Assembly (NCBI GenBank): GCA_030141605.1
Contig: JAQGDQ010000912.1
Location: 17,076 to 81,075, forward strand
From: Tubiluchus corallicola
Taxonomy: Eukaryota; Priapulida; Priapulimorpha; Priapulimorphida; Tubiluchidae
DNA: 64,000 bases
Reading direction: 5' to 3'
The position numbers and the translations under genes are program-made. A model generated the notes under the pieces. That model did no database searches. It was not told where the DNA came from and saw only the letters and a program-made list of their open reading frames with translations. Below, piece after piece: positions 59,401-64,000 of the stretch. How positions within the stretch are numbered: position 1 is the first letter of the stretch; each line of letters opens with the position of its first letter.

Positions 59401-61696
59401 AAATAATGTGCATGAGCTGTCTAGTGTGAACCTGAACTTTTGACATTTTGAAATGAATGATAGTGAGTTGGCATTAAATACTTTTGATAATCTGTTATTT
59501 TTGCCTTGTATTGGCTGTGTGGTAATTTTTTTAAGTTTCAGAATTTTTTGCAAAGCACGTCCTATGGTACACTTCTCTAGTACACACAGTCATCTCTATT
59601 AAACAATTGTACATCGTATGTATGACTGAAGTAAAGTTATTTTTAAATGACGTCTATGCAATTAAAATCTTGAGTTGTCAGTGTTTTTGTATTTGTTTCA
59701 GCGTTGCACAATTGTCCTCCAAATAAAAATTATACTCACGTGTTCAAGGACTGCACAGGCACCCCCCACTGTTTTCAAAGAGTAGAAACAGCTGTACTTT
59801 GGCACGAAGCCAGAGACAAGTGCTGGAACGAATATGGTGGCGGCCATCTTGTTACGCTTGAAGACGAGCAGCTTCAAAGCAGGTGAGAAGAAAAAATTGA
59901 ATTCTGCCTAGGACCATTTCATGTCATAAAAATTTTTGAAGATCTGCAATTTTTTACTGTATCAAAGAAAGTTCATTTCGCTACAGAAGGTTCATAACCA
60001 GTGAGACCGAACTTGTTATTGAGTGACAACGTATTGCATCTGTAGTTGATGTTCATTCATTTTATGGACATTGAATGTAATAAAATCTCACACAAATGAA
60101 AAAATTCTCATCTATCAGTTTACGTTACGGGTTTTTGCTTTGTAATTTTCCCATCAGCTCATCACTGTCATAGCAATCTTCTAGCAATAATGAATTTTAA
60201 TTGCTGTATCCATTTTGATGCAATTAAAACGTAAATAGAAAGCATTTGTACTTTTCCTTAACTGCTAGCAATTGAGAGATTAAGCAGTGAGCTGCGTCTT
60301 GGCAACACACCTTTGTGACTTTAGTGATGCCTTCTCTGTGTGTGGCAACACACCTTTGTGACTTTAGTGATGCCTTCTCTGTGTGTGGCAACACACCTTT
60401 GTGACTTTAGTGATGCCTTCTCTGTGTGTGGCAACACACCTTTGTGACTTTAGTGATGCCTTCTCTGTGTGTATACAAAAACGACAATAACAGTGTAAGA
60501 ATATTTAGCATAAACTTCTTTGTTTGGAACGCAGTTGATCGTTTACTTGCGATTGAACACAGAAATAACAATTTCGTTGATATTATTTGCATTTTCTTTG
60601 ATAAATTTCTTATGCAAAACCAAAAAATTTTAGGTTTTTAAAATCATCGCTCATACCACGTGAATCCGACGTTACGGACCTTGGTATCAGAATCTGGATT
60701 GGTTACGTTTACAATGATGCAAGAAATGAACATTACTGGCTGAATGGACAAAGTCTAAGTGCTTCATGGCCGTCTGTTACATGTGGACTCTCATGTCCGG
60801 AGAATCATGTAAGTAAAATTCTCTTACATGATTTCGCTTTATCATAGTTTTTAAAATTTCATTTTTGTGAAAAAACACGTTAGATAATAATTAAAAAGCT
60901 TGTCTTGTGAAGTTAAACTTTATTAAGTTATAGAGTGAACTCACAAGAATTTCATATTTCATATTTATTAGTGCCAAAAATACATACACTACAGGAAAAA
61001 ATAAGACATACATAATGACATTGAAGACCAGCAAAACAATTACTGATAAAAAACAAATATTATTAAATCTTCCTGTTAGTTATTTTAGTCATTTAAATGA
61101 AGTTTAATGATCTGTGTTTATAATAAATTGTCATTCATCAGGCCTCATTTTCAATCATATGATCATTATATAGTATATTGTTCATCGTGTCTAAAAAACA
61201 CGTTTTCAAAATAATCAATAAACACCATAATTACTTCTAAATCATTACTTCCCATCAGGAATAAAAATTCATCAGCATTGCTCATAAGCGAAAGTTCTGG
61301 TTTAATTACATAGATGCGATTATATTACTTTCCTCTAAGATCATTGTAATATGGAGATTTCATAACAAAGTGTAATTCGTCTTCGATTTCATTTCTAAAA
61401 CAATATGTGGGTATGCGATTCCAAGCCAACAAATAAAGTCTACTATTCATTTCTACTAACACTACACATGTACTCTTAAACTTCTGACTGCTGTCAGCTT
61501 AAGTCGTAAATTCAACTGATTCAGTAGTTTCGGGTTTGAGATATTTTGCTTTGGAAAATAAGCATTAAATTTATTTCTTATTTTTTGCAGAACACTGACA
61601 AAGATTGTGTGAAAATGCGAGTATCAGATTGGAAACTTGAACAAGTGGTTTGTAGTCAGAGTCATCAGTTGCTCTGTGAAAAGAAGGCCACTCCAG
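31513..61696 (+). CDS. Gene R: secreted pentraxin-like / CTLD / ShKT mosaic protein, 3' end probably outside window
   Basis: Hand-built model of 21 exons: 31513-31573, 32340-32464, 33861-33985, 34363-34484, 34939-35085, 37661-37833, 40937-41118, 41838-41947, 43878-44003, 45333-45540, 48032-48141, 49115-49243, 49363-49537, 49820-49985, 52810-52912, 53889-54008, 55918-56037, 58675-58788, 59702-59882, 60634-60808, 61591-61696. All junctions are AG/GT and phase-consistent, about 959 codons. Approximate residues: signal peptide 1-20; pentraxin-like 21-251; CTLD1 252-390; CTLD2 391-539; CTLD3 540-687; three ShKT 688-805; CTLD4 806-959. The last exon ends in phase 1 with donor gtaata, so more exons are expected. 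No transmembrane segment is seen. Probable role: secreted recognition, adhesion or matrix protein (inference). Confidence 0.85.
31984..32065. repeat. AT-rich alternating tract in gene R intron 1
   Basis: tacgtacgtatatacgtata followed by (ta)n, a short spacer and a second (ta)n. Confidence 0.8.
32340..32464 (+). CDS. Gene R exon 2: start of pentraxin-like domain
   Basis: Encodes KLIPCKSSDSFKVVFPSKGT and ends FTFCE, closely matching gene L exon 2. Acceptor tttttgcag, donor gtaaat. Phases are 1 in, 0 out. A 22-bp tandem repeat begins at the splice donor itself. Confidence 0.9.
32465..32576. repeat. 22-bp repeat, 5 copies, starting at a splice donor
   Basis: Unit aaataaatgtgaagatcact plus tt. 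The first unit overlaps the gene R exon 2 donor (ggtaaataaatg); later copies have ttaaataaatg and lack the GT. Confidence 0.9.
32620..32975. mobile_element. Dispersed repeat, copy 1 (inverted partner at 38785-39172)
   Basis: Contains caaaggttaagcacaccaga near the left side and ggtacgcttaacctttgacc on the right (inverted ends). The interior shares caagcaagatcctgctagta and cagactaatg with the reverse complement of 38785-39172. Probably a MITE. Confidence 0.65.
33861..33985 (+). CDS. Gene R exon 3: pentraxin-like beta-sheet exon
   Basis: Encodes WVLTYNGFSRGALVSYAVEG then LLFMDTNNQLEFSVNQ. The W, the S-Y-A strand and the L-x-F-x-V strand follow the pentraxin pattern. Acceptor atttcag, donor gtaaga, phases 0 in, 2 out. 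Confidence 0.9.
34363..34484 (+). CDS. Gene R exon 4: pentraxin signature exon
   Basis: Encodes LPDGSFHHLCVTYNNGEYAL then YVDGELFNS. H-x-C-V-T-Y is the pentraxin signature with Tyr in place of Trp; YVDG follows as expected. Phases are 2 in, 1 out, donor gtaagt. Confidence 0.92.
34613..34835. mobile_element. Fold-back MITE in gene R intron 4
   Basis: The left arm (acaacacaattttattacaa ... gttaaaatcatgtcaaacgt) is mirrored by the right arm (aaacgtttcacatgatttta ... taataaagttgtgttgt). The loop has a gatgatggcagtag / ctactgtcatcatc pair. A related right arm lies at 59070-59175, including the adjacent tgcctgtaataaaattg. Confidence 0.75.
34939..35085 (+). CDS. Gene R exon 5: pentraxin calcium-loop exon
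   Basis: Encodes GGSLIIGQDQDSVGGDFVSG then QSFMGEITDVIMTTHVL. This is the characteristic pentraxin G-Q-[DE]-Q-D-S-x-GG-x-F ... Q-S-x-x-G-[DE] stretch whose acidic residues and Gln coordinate calcium in the family. Here the motif is complete, unlike gene L. Phases are 1 in, 1 out. Confidence 0.92.
35086..35900. other. First part of gene R intron 5, no recognised feature
   Basis: AT-rich intron sequence; nothing coding or repetitive was recognised before the pentanucleotide tract. Confidence 0.6.
35904..36056. repeat. TTTAC/CCACT pentanucleotide tract
   Basis: (tttac)n passing gradually to (ccact)n and back to (tctac)n. Confidence 0.93.
36556..37545. repeat. CTGTC/CTGCC/CTATC pentanucleotide-based minisatellite
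   Basis: Five-base words (ctgtc, ctgcc, ctgtt, ctacc, ctatc, atgct) arranged in a longer unit of about 35 bp (ccagccctgttctaccctgt then cctatcatgctcagt). The strand is almost purine-free. It lies immediately upstream of gene R exon 6. Open frames (ALSCPVLPCP) are artefacts. Confidence 0.92.
37661..37833 (+). CDS. Gene R exon 6: C-terminal pentraxin-like exon
   Basis: Encodes CHSGYKGNLISWRRDL and ATVVTPSDCPVEETSEQLC. It closes the pentraxin-like domain (G-N-L-x-S-W ... P-S-x-C) and is 173 bp, as in gene L. Acceptor atattcag; phases 1 in, 0 out. Confidence 0.9.
37991..38280. mobile_element. Tigger/pogo-like MITE
   Basis: The ends tacagtaagtcctcgcttaa and (inverted) tatagtaactccccgcttaa flank about 290 bp. 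The CAGTA-G-TCC-CGCTTAACG terminus and TA flanks are typical of pogo/Tigger-derived elements. No coding frame. Confidence 0.75.
38528..38605 (+). CDS. Possible optional gene R exon with coiled-coil character
   Basis: An open stretch reading QTLLYNALNTSQNISEVVCL then DSWPVT ends at a good donor (gtaagt) in phase 0, which fits between exon 6 (phase 0 out) and exon 7 (phase 0 in). The upstream frame (KFDLMSKQQ) continues the heptad-like pattern. The acceptor is weak: a cag triplet at 38525-38527 without a clean pyrimidine tract. No matching exon was seen in gene L. Confidence 0.25.
38785..39172. mobile_element. Dispersed repeat, copy 2 (inverted relative to 32620-32975)
   Basis: Shares gtctgtgcgaagagt, tactagcaggatcttgcttg and taacctttga with the reverse complement of copy 1. 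Inverted ends (caaaggttaagtgtacc and ggttcacttaacctttg). Confidence 0.65.
39690..40858. repeat. 59-bp minisatellite with a dimeric higher-order pattern
   Basis: The unit runs gttacccaagctagatttgt ... caattcaaatcagttttgca. From about 40140 to 40790, units alternate between acgctag ... gtttggcatgcc and aagctag ... gttcagtaaacc, a 118-bp dimer. It ends about 80 bp before gene R exon 7. Confidence 0.92.
40937..41118 (+). CDS. Gene R exon 7: CTLD1 first exon
   Basis: Encodes FCPDGYEAHLGFCYKFHG, then HDICASEGGTLAKIDTDC. It carries C-P-x-G-Y, C-Y-x-F, C-x-x-x-GG-x-L-x-x-I. Acceptor gtgcag, donor gtacat, phases 0 in, 2 out. The 59-bp array ends about 80 bp upstream of its acceptor. Confidence 0.92.
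41284..41462. repeat. GA dinucleotide tract
   Basis: (ga)n with aca interruptions in gene R intron 7. Confidence 0.93.
41838..41947 (+). CDS. Gene R exon 8: CTLD1 WIGL exon
   Basis: Encodes VWIGLTYEGQDWEWEDGAQL then FDKWAENEPQ. W-I-G-L, W-x-W-x-D-G and an N-E-P-Q motif related to the EPN/QPD sugar-specificity triad are present, so this CTLD is the best candidate in the window for calcium-dependent ligand binding. Phases are 2 in, 1 out. Confidence 0.92.
42006..42650. repeat. Dispersed repeat family, copy A
   Basis: Starts aggaagacaggatgattttt and ends near ggtccggttttgctttaa. It shares aaaatcttaatta, gcgagccca, ttccacgagcgtgttgcacg and ctcacgcatgagctgtcgaa with copy B (47116-47695) over its whole length. 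Confidence 0.75.
42651..43877. other. Gene R intron 8 remainder, no recognised feature
   Basis: Contains a short (gatt)n run just before exon 9 (43797-43842); otherwise nothing coding or repetitive is recognised. Confidence 0.6.
43878..44003 (+). CDS. Gene R exon 9: CTLD1 last exon
   Basis: Encodes SSNEEHACIELSKTADSAYY, then WKKEECGNNKTVVCEY. The C ... W-K-x-x-x-C ... V-C-E ending closes CTLD1. Phase 1 at both ends, donor gtatgt. Confidence 0.9.
44004..44980. other. Gene R intron 9 first part, no recognised feature
   Basis: AT-rich intron sequence with a purine-rich stretch near 44470-44590; no coding frame or clear repeat. Confidence 0.6.
44982..45192. repeat. ATC/ACC trinucleotide tract
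   Basis: (atc)n and (acc)n mixture ending about 140 bp before gene R exon 10. Confidence 0.93.
45333..45540 (+). CDS. Gene R exon 10: CTLD2 first exon
   Basis: Encodes LECPSDWSSQLGLCLKVLNF, FYQAERKCHENADGRLSHLA and KVDSHGKL. Same length (208 bp) and phases (1 in, 2 out) as gene L exon 10; donor gtgagt. Confidence 0.92.
45541..47115. other. Gene R intron 10 first part, no recognised feature
   Basis: AT-rich. A gacgtcattggaag stretch near 46677 resembles other repeat sequence in the window, but no element boundaries are clear. Confidence 0.5.
47116..47695. repeat. Dispersed repeat family, copy B
   Basis: Homologous to copy A (42006-42650), in the same orientation, with substitutions and small gaps, from gaaacaggatgatttttcat to ggtccggttttgcttgaa. 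Confidence 0.75.
48032..48141 (+). CDS. Gene R exon 11: CTLD2 WIGL exon
   Basis: Encodes TWIGLMRLDGSLPYKHILDM and an end rich in Glu, His and Phe. Acceptor gttttag, donor gtgacg. Phases are 2 in, 1 out. The W-x-W-x-D-G segment of ordinary CTLDs is missing, in L as well as R, so CTLD2 is a divergent CTLD subtype. Confidence 0.88.
48240..48525. repeat. AAGAT/GGTAG/TAAGC pentanucleotide-type tract
   Basis: A drifting five-base repeat on one strand (agataagat, gggtagggta, gagatgagac, taagctaagc, ggcaaggcaa), in gene R intron 11. Confidence 0.88.
49115..49243 (+). CDS. Gene R exon 12: CTLD2 last exon with acidic run
   Basis: Encodes DCAKLKVFPEEEEEEPEIRA then FTEVCTDELFAAVCE. A six-Glu run sits in the loop between the D-C and the final Cys pair. 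Phase 1 at both ends; donor gttagt. Confidence 0.9.
49363..49537 (+). CDS. Gene R exon 13: CTLD3 first exon
   Basis: Encodes HSYSCSEDDDVFNGDGKCMR, then DHDEALVSCESGLNLLTVKT. C ... C-M-R-F ... A-L-x-S-C ... L-L-T-V fits the N-terminal half of a CTLD. Phases are 1 in, 2 out, donor gtaagt. Confidence 0.9.
49820..49985 (+). CDS. Gene R exon 14: CTLD3 core exon
   Basis: Encodes MWLAAKFNDETGRFEYPDGS and later WVGTDYTTWSDGQYPE. The M-W-L-A ... F-x-Y-P-D-G-S pattern corresponds to WIGL ... W-x-W-x-D-G-S. Phases are 2 in, 0 out. A 73-bp tandem array occupies most of the following intron. Confidence 0.9.
50219..52262. repeat. 73-bp minisatellite, about 28 copies, with a dimeric block
   Basis: The unit contains gaatgttccccggttttctt, caagtatagctttagctact and tggctactgctggtctgagg. 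Between about 51230 and 52020, units with tatagtttta alternate with units with tatggcttta, a 146-bp higher-order repeat. It fills gene R intron 14. Confidence 0.93.
52810..52912 (+). CDS. Gene R exon 15: CTLD3 last exon
   Basis: Encodes DPGCVVMETAEPHQWYTKLC then FEKNAFLCEAP, the C ... W-x-x-x-x-C ... F-L-C-E ending of a CTLD. Acceptor ctgtag, donor gtaatg, phases 0 in, 1 out. Confidence 0.92.
52942..53622. mobile_element. piggyBac-like element of a second type
   Basis: TTAA on both sides. The ends ccctta-gtcgaccaaagt and (inverted) ccctttgctgaccaagg are related inverted repeats. A gtggggtaatttatta motif recurs inside. About 680 bp; a short acidic frame near 53270-53370 (EADEDKN, SEDEVEISELNS) could be a relic of a transposase N-terminus, but this is weak. 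It lies in gene R intron 15. Confidence 0.6.
53889..54008 (+). CDS. Gene R exon 16: ShKT domain 1
   Basis: A single 120-bp exon, phase 1 at both ends, encodes a six-cysteine domain: CVNTDSYC, then ECLRN, then HCRKACRFC. The C-x6-C ... C ... C-x3-C-x2-C spacing is that of ShKT domains, which are common small disulfide modules in secreted invertebrate proteins and are not by themselves evidence of a toxin. Confidence 0.92.
54009..55917. other. Gene R intron 16; divergent third copy of the dispersed repeat inside
   Basis: Mostly AT-rich and featureless. From about 54866 to 55160, ggcaaacaggacgattgttt, aattaacggc and gtcagaaactaac resemble copies A and B of the dispersed repeat, but more distantly. 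Confidence 0.45.
55918..56037 (+). CDS. Gene R exon 17: ShKT domain 2
   Basis: Encodes DCSDEVDNCSTLSQNGGCTK and MYKNCPLTCKVCG, six Cys with C-x3-C-x2-C at the end. It has the same length (120 bp) and phases (1 and 1) as exon 16, suggesting tandem exon duplication. Confidence 0.92.
56038..58084. other. Gene R intron 17 first part, no recognised element
   Basis: AT-rich. A 45-bp direct duplication (acttagtgtgttgtacacat ...) occurs at about 56977 and 57019. No coding frame is supported. Confidence 0.55.
58085..58252 (-). mobile_element. hAT-like repeat with GGAGTC hexamer minisatellite
   Basis: The right edge, read inverted, starts cagggctgtgcagcggtaca, and the rest is a degenerate gga-gtc/gtt hexamer run (gggagtcggagttggagctc). 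This combination is known from widespread animal hAT-type non-autonomous repeats. The other end is not visible. Confidence 0.5.
58675..58788 (+). CDS. Gene R exon 18: ShKT domain 3
   Basis: Encodes ECKNNFPNCNWWPDAGECEW and MLANCRAGCGNCYD, again the six-Cys ShKT pattern. It is 114 bp, phase 1 at both ends, acceptor atttcag, donor gtacgt. The W-W-P-D-x-G-E-C form resembles ShKT repeats in astacin-type and other matrix proteins. Confidence 0.92.
58789..59701. other. Gene R intron 18
   Basis: Contains a right-arm fragment (59070-59175) of the fold-back MITE seen at 34613-34835; otherwise nothing recognised. Confidence 0.55.
59702..59882 (+). CDS. Gene R exon 19: CTLD4 first exon
   Basis: Encodes HNCPPNKNYTHVFKDCTG, then WHEARDKCWNEYGGGHLVTL. 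C-P-P ... C ... C-F ... A-R-D-K-C ... G-G-H-L-V-T-L is a typical CTLD N-terminal half with an extra Cys pair (long-form CTLD). Phases are 1 in, 2 out. Confidence 0.92.
60301..60470. repeat. 43-bp repeat, 4 copies
   Basis: Unit ggcaacacacctttgtgact then ttagtgatgccttctctgtg, near-identical copies, in gene R intron 19. Confidence 0.92.
60634..60808 (+). CDS. Gene R exon 20: CTLD4 core exon
   Basis: Encodes IRIWIGYVYNDARNEHYWLN then SASWPSVTCGLSCPENH. WIG-Y, Y-W-L-N-G and a Cys-containing loop are visible; no EPN/QPD motif. Acceptor attttag, donor gtaagt, phases 2 in, 0 out. Confidence 0.9.
60809..61590. other. Gene R intron 20, no recognised feature
   Basis: AT-rich, without coding frames or clear repeats. 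Confidence 0.55.
61591..61696 (+). CDS. Gene R exon 21: CTLD4 last exon
   Basis: Encodes NTDKDCVKMRVSDWKLEQVV then CSQSHQLLCEKK, the C ... W-K-x-x-x-C ... L-L-C-E ending. Phases are 0 in, 1 out, donor gtaata, so the reading frame expects another exon. None is recognisable before the retrotransposon remnant and 82-bp array. Confidence 0.9.
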
Positions 61697-62149
61697 GTAA
61701 TAAGTCTTCCCCTGTCCAGAGAGTAAAAATGCATCAGCGGATAATGCTGTGAATTGCTTCGTTTGTAAATGGACGACTTGAGTGTTTAATGAACACAATA
61801 TAAAAACCAATTTGACTGATACACTTTGTCATGTAAGAGTAATACTAGTATGTGGCAAATTATGCTTCGTCTTTACTTTCTGTTTAAATTGAAAAGTCAT
61901 TTTTAGCTACTTGAAGTGTTAATTTCAAGGATCCAATTGATACAAATGACTGGTCTTGAGTATATTCTGTCCTGTGAACTCTTCTTTGAAATGTATGTGC
62001 TCTACATTTCTAATAATTTCTTCCTTAGCCTTCATTAGTTCTTTCAAAGAAAGGGCAGTGTGCTTTGAAATAGCATTTATCTTCTTAAGTCTCTCAACAG
62101 CCATTTAAGACGCAGGTGATAAGCTACACTTTTTAGCTGATGTAGATTT

Positions 62150-62455
62150 TAATAATGCTTGCACAACATGTCAATGTCGTTATCACCCTTTTCTACTGCA
62201 TTAGATGTGTGAGCCACGATAGGAATTTTCTTTACTTCAGTATCATCTGAGAAATTTTTGCTTTTGATACTATCCTCGATCTTTGGCCATTTCTCTCGCT
62301 TACTCTTAAGAAATTCGGGCCGTTTATCCACCTGTTTTCCTTCACCAATTCCAATGCTGAAATTCCCCGTGTCGCTTCCTCTGCTGGATTATTTGCTCCT
62401 TGTAGACGGTGCTGCCATTTTTGTGGTGACATTAGCCCCGAAATGACAGCCAACG
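62150..62455 (-). pseudogene. BEL/Pao LTR retrotransposon fragment (RNase H to integrase linker)
   Basis: On the minus strand, SPQKWQHRLQGANNPAEEAT-RG followed by a GP-x-F-L motif matches the well-known Pao/BEL polyprotein linker pattern (Q-W-R-H-V ... E-N-P-A-D-x-x-[TS]-R-G ... W-x-x-G-P-x-W/F-L). The frame changes inside the fragment, so it is a broken relic. It adjoins the 82-bp array. Confidence 0.7.
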
Positions 62456-63968
62456 ATGGGCTACCAAGGCTTTGTGTCTTGTCACTTCATTGATCCCATT
62501 GTTGTGGTAAAGTTAGTTCCTGGATGACAGCCGAGCGATTGGCAACAAAGGTTTTGTATCTTGTCACTTCATTGATGCCATTGTTGTGGTGAAGTTAGTT
62601 CCTGAATGACAGCCAAACGCTTGGCAAAAAAGGTTTTGTTTCTTGTCACTTCATTGATGCCATTGTTGTGGTGAAGTTAGTTCCTGAATGACAGCCATAC
62701 GATTGGCAACAAAGGTTTTGTTTCTTGTCACTTCATTGATGCCATTATTGTGGTGAAGTTAGTTCCTGAATGACAGCCATACGATTTGCAACAAAGGTTT
62801 TGTTTCTTGTCACTTCATTGATGCCATTGTTGTGGTGAAGTTAGTTCCTGAATGACAGCCATACGATTGGCAACAAAGGTTTTGTATCTTGTCACTTCAT
62901 TGATGCCATTGTTGTGGTAAAGTTAGTTCCTGGATGACAGCCAAACGATTGGCAAAAAAGGTTTTGTTTCTTGTCACTTCATTGATGCCATTGTTGTGGT
63001 GAAGTTAGTTCCTGAATGACAGCCATACGATTGGCAACAAAGGTTTTGTATCTTGTCGCTTCATTGATGCCATTATTGTGGTGAAGTTAGTTCCTGAATG
63101 ACAGCCATACGATTGGCAACAAAGGTTTTGTTTCTTGTCACTTCATTGATGCCATTGTTGTGGTGAAGTTAGTCCCTGAATGACAGCCAAACGATTGGCA
63201 ACAAAGGTTTTGTATCTTGTCACTTCATTGATGCCATTGTTGTGGTAAAGTTAGTTCCTGGATGACAGCCAAACGATTGGCAACAAAGGTTTTGTATCTT
63301 GTCACTTCATTGATGCCATTATTGTGGTAAAGTTAGTTCCTGGATGACAGCCATACGATTGGCAACAAAGGTTTTGTATCTTGTCACTTCATTGATGCCA
63401 TTGTTGTGGTAAAGTTAGTTCCTGGATGACAGCCATACGATTGGCAACAAAGGTTTTGTATCTTGTCGCTTCATTGATGCCATTGTTGTGGTAAAGTTAG
63501 TTCCTGGATGACAGCCATACGATTGGCAACAAAGGTTTTGTATCTTGTCACTTCATTGATGCCATTGTTGTGGTGAAGTTAGTTCCTGAATGACAGCCAT
63601 ACGATTGGCAACAAAGGTTTTGTATCTTGTCACTTCATTGATGCCATTGTTGTGGTAAAGTTAGTTCCTGGATGACAGCCATACGATTGGCAACAAAGGT
63701 TTTGTATCTTGTAACTTCATTGATGCCATTGTTGAGGTGAAGTTAGTTCCTGGATGACAGCCATACGATTGGCAACAAAGGTTTTGTTTCTTGTCACTTC
63801 ATTGATGCCATTGTTGTGGTGAAGTTAGTTCCTGGATGACAGCCATACGATTGTCAACAAAGGTTTTGTATCTTGTCACTTCATTGATGCCATTGTTGTG
63901 GTGAAGTTAGTTCCTGAATGACAGCCATACGATTGGCAACAAAGGTTTTGTATCTTTCACTTCATTGT
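62423..63968. repeat. 82-bp minisatellite, about 19 copies, derived from the BEL/Pao fragment
   Basis: The unit contains gaatgacagccatacgattg, gcaacaaaggttttgtatct, tgtcacttcattgatgccat and tgttgtggtgaagttagttc. On the minus strand one frame of each unit reads VANRMAVIQELTSPQQWH, the Pao/BEL motif lying just before the fragment at 62150-62455. The first unit merges with that fragment. The array runs to about 30 bp from the window end. Confidence 0.88.
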
Positions 63969-64000
63969 TTAAATAGCCTAATACTATTAAGTGTTTAGAT

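Overview
This is animal (metazoan) DNA. It is AT-rich, intron-rich and full of microsatellites, minisatellites and transposon debris, with no operons. The coding content is extracellular mosaic protein: pentraxin/LamG-like, C-type lectin-like (CTLD) and ShKT domains, carried on small exons joined mostly at phase-1 introns. This suits a marine invertebrate such as a cnidarian, sponge or another lineage rich in CTLD and ShKT proteins. The sequence alone does not let me name a phylum.

The main content is a divergent (head-to-head) pair of paralogous genes whose first exons lie about 6.1 kb apart. Gene L (minus strand) starts at 25380 and runs to 628, leaving the window at its left edge. I assembled 14 exons by hand: signal peptide; pentraxin-like domain interrupted by an extra, truncated CTLD; CTLD1 (3 exons); CTLD2 (3 exons). 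Gene R (plus strand) starts at 31513 and runs to 61696, probably continuing past the window. I assembled 21 exons: signal peptide; intact pentraxin-like domain; CTLD1, CTLD2 and CTLD3 (3 exons each); three ShKT domains (1 exon each); CTLD4 (3 exons). All R exons join in frame with consistent phases, giving about 959 residues. The order of L matches R exon for exon through CTLD2, apart from the inserted CTLD and a loss inside the fifth pentraxin exon.

Region by region: 1-4100 holds L CTLD2 exons, a 54-bp array, a piggyBac-like MITE and a tetranucleotide tract. 4100-10300 is one L intron with a GC-richer island, a second MITE copy, a 104-bp array and a 53-bp satellite. 10300-14100 holds L CTLD1 and two TIR elements. 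14100-20600 holds most of the L pentraxin region, the inserted CTLD, a 38-bp array and a tRNA-like SINE. 20600-25380 holds trinucleotide tracts, a 36-bp minisatellite, a LINE fragment and the first L exons. 25381-31512 is the shared intergenic region with a 5S-like element, a possible solo LTR, a LINE relic and an 830-bp inverted-repeat element. 31513-37833 is R pentraxin. 38000-49250 is R CTLD1 and CTLD2. 49360-52912 is R CTLD3, split by a 73-bp array. 53889-58788 is the ShKT run. 59702-61696 is CTLD4. 62150-63968 is a BEL/Pao retrotransposon fragment and an 82-bp array that appears to have been amplified from that element.

Both proteins look secreted and multi-lectin, fitting pattern recognition, cell adhesion or matrix roles; this is inferred from domains only.
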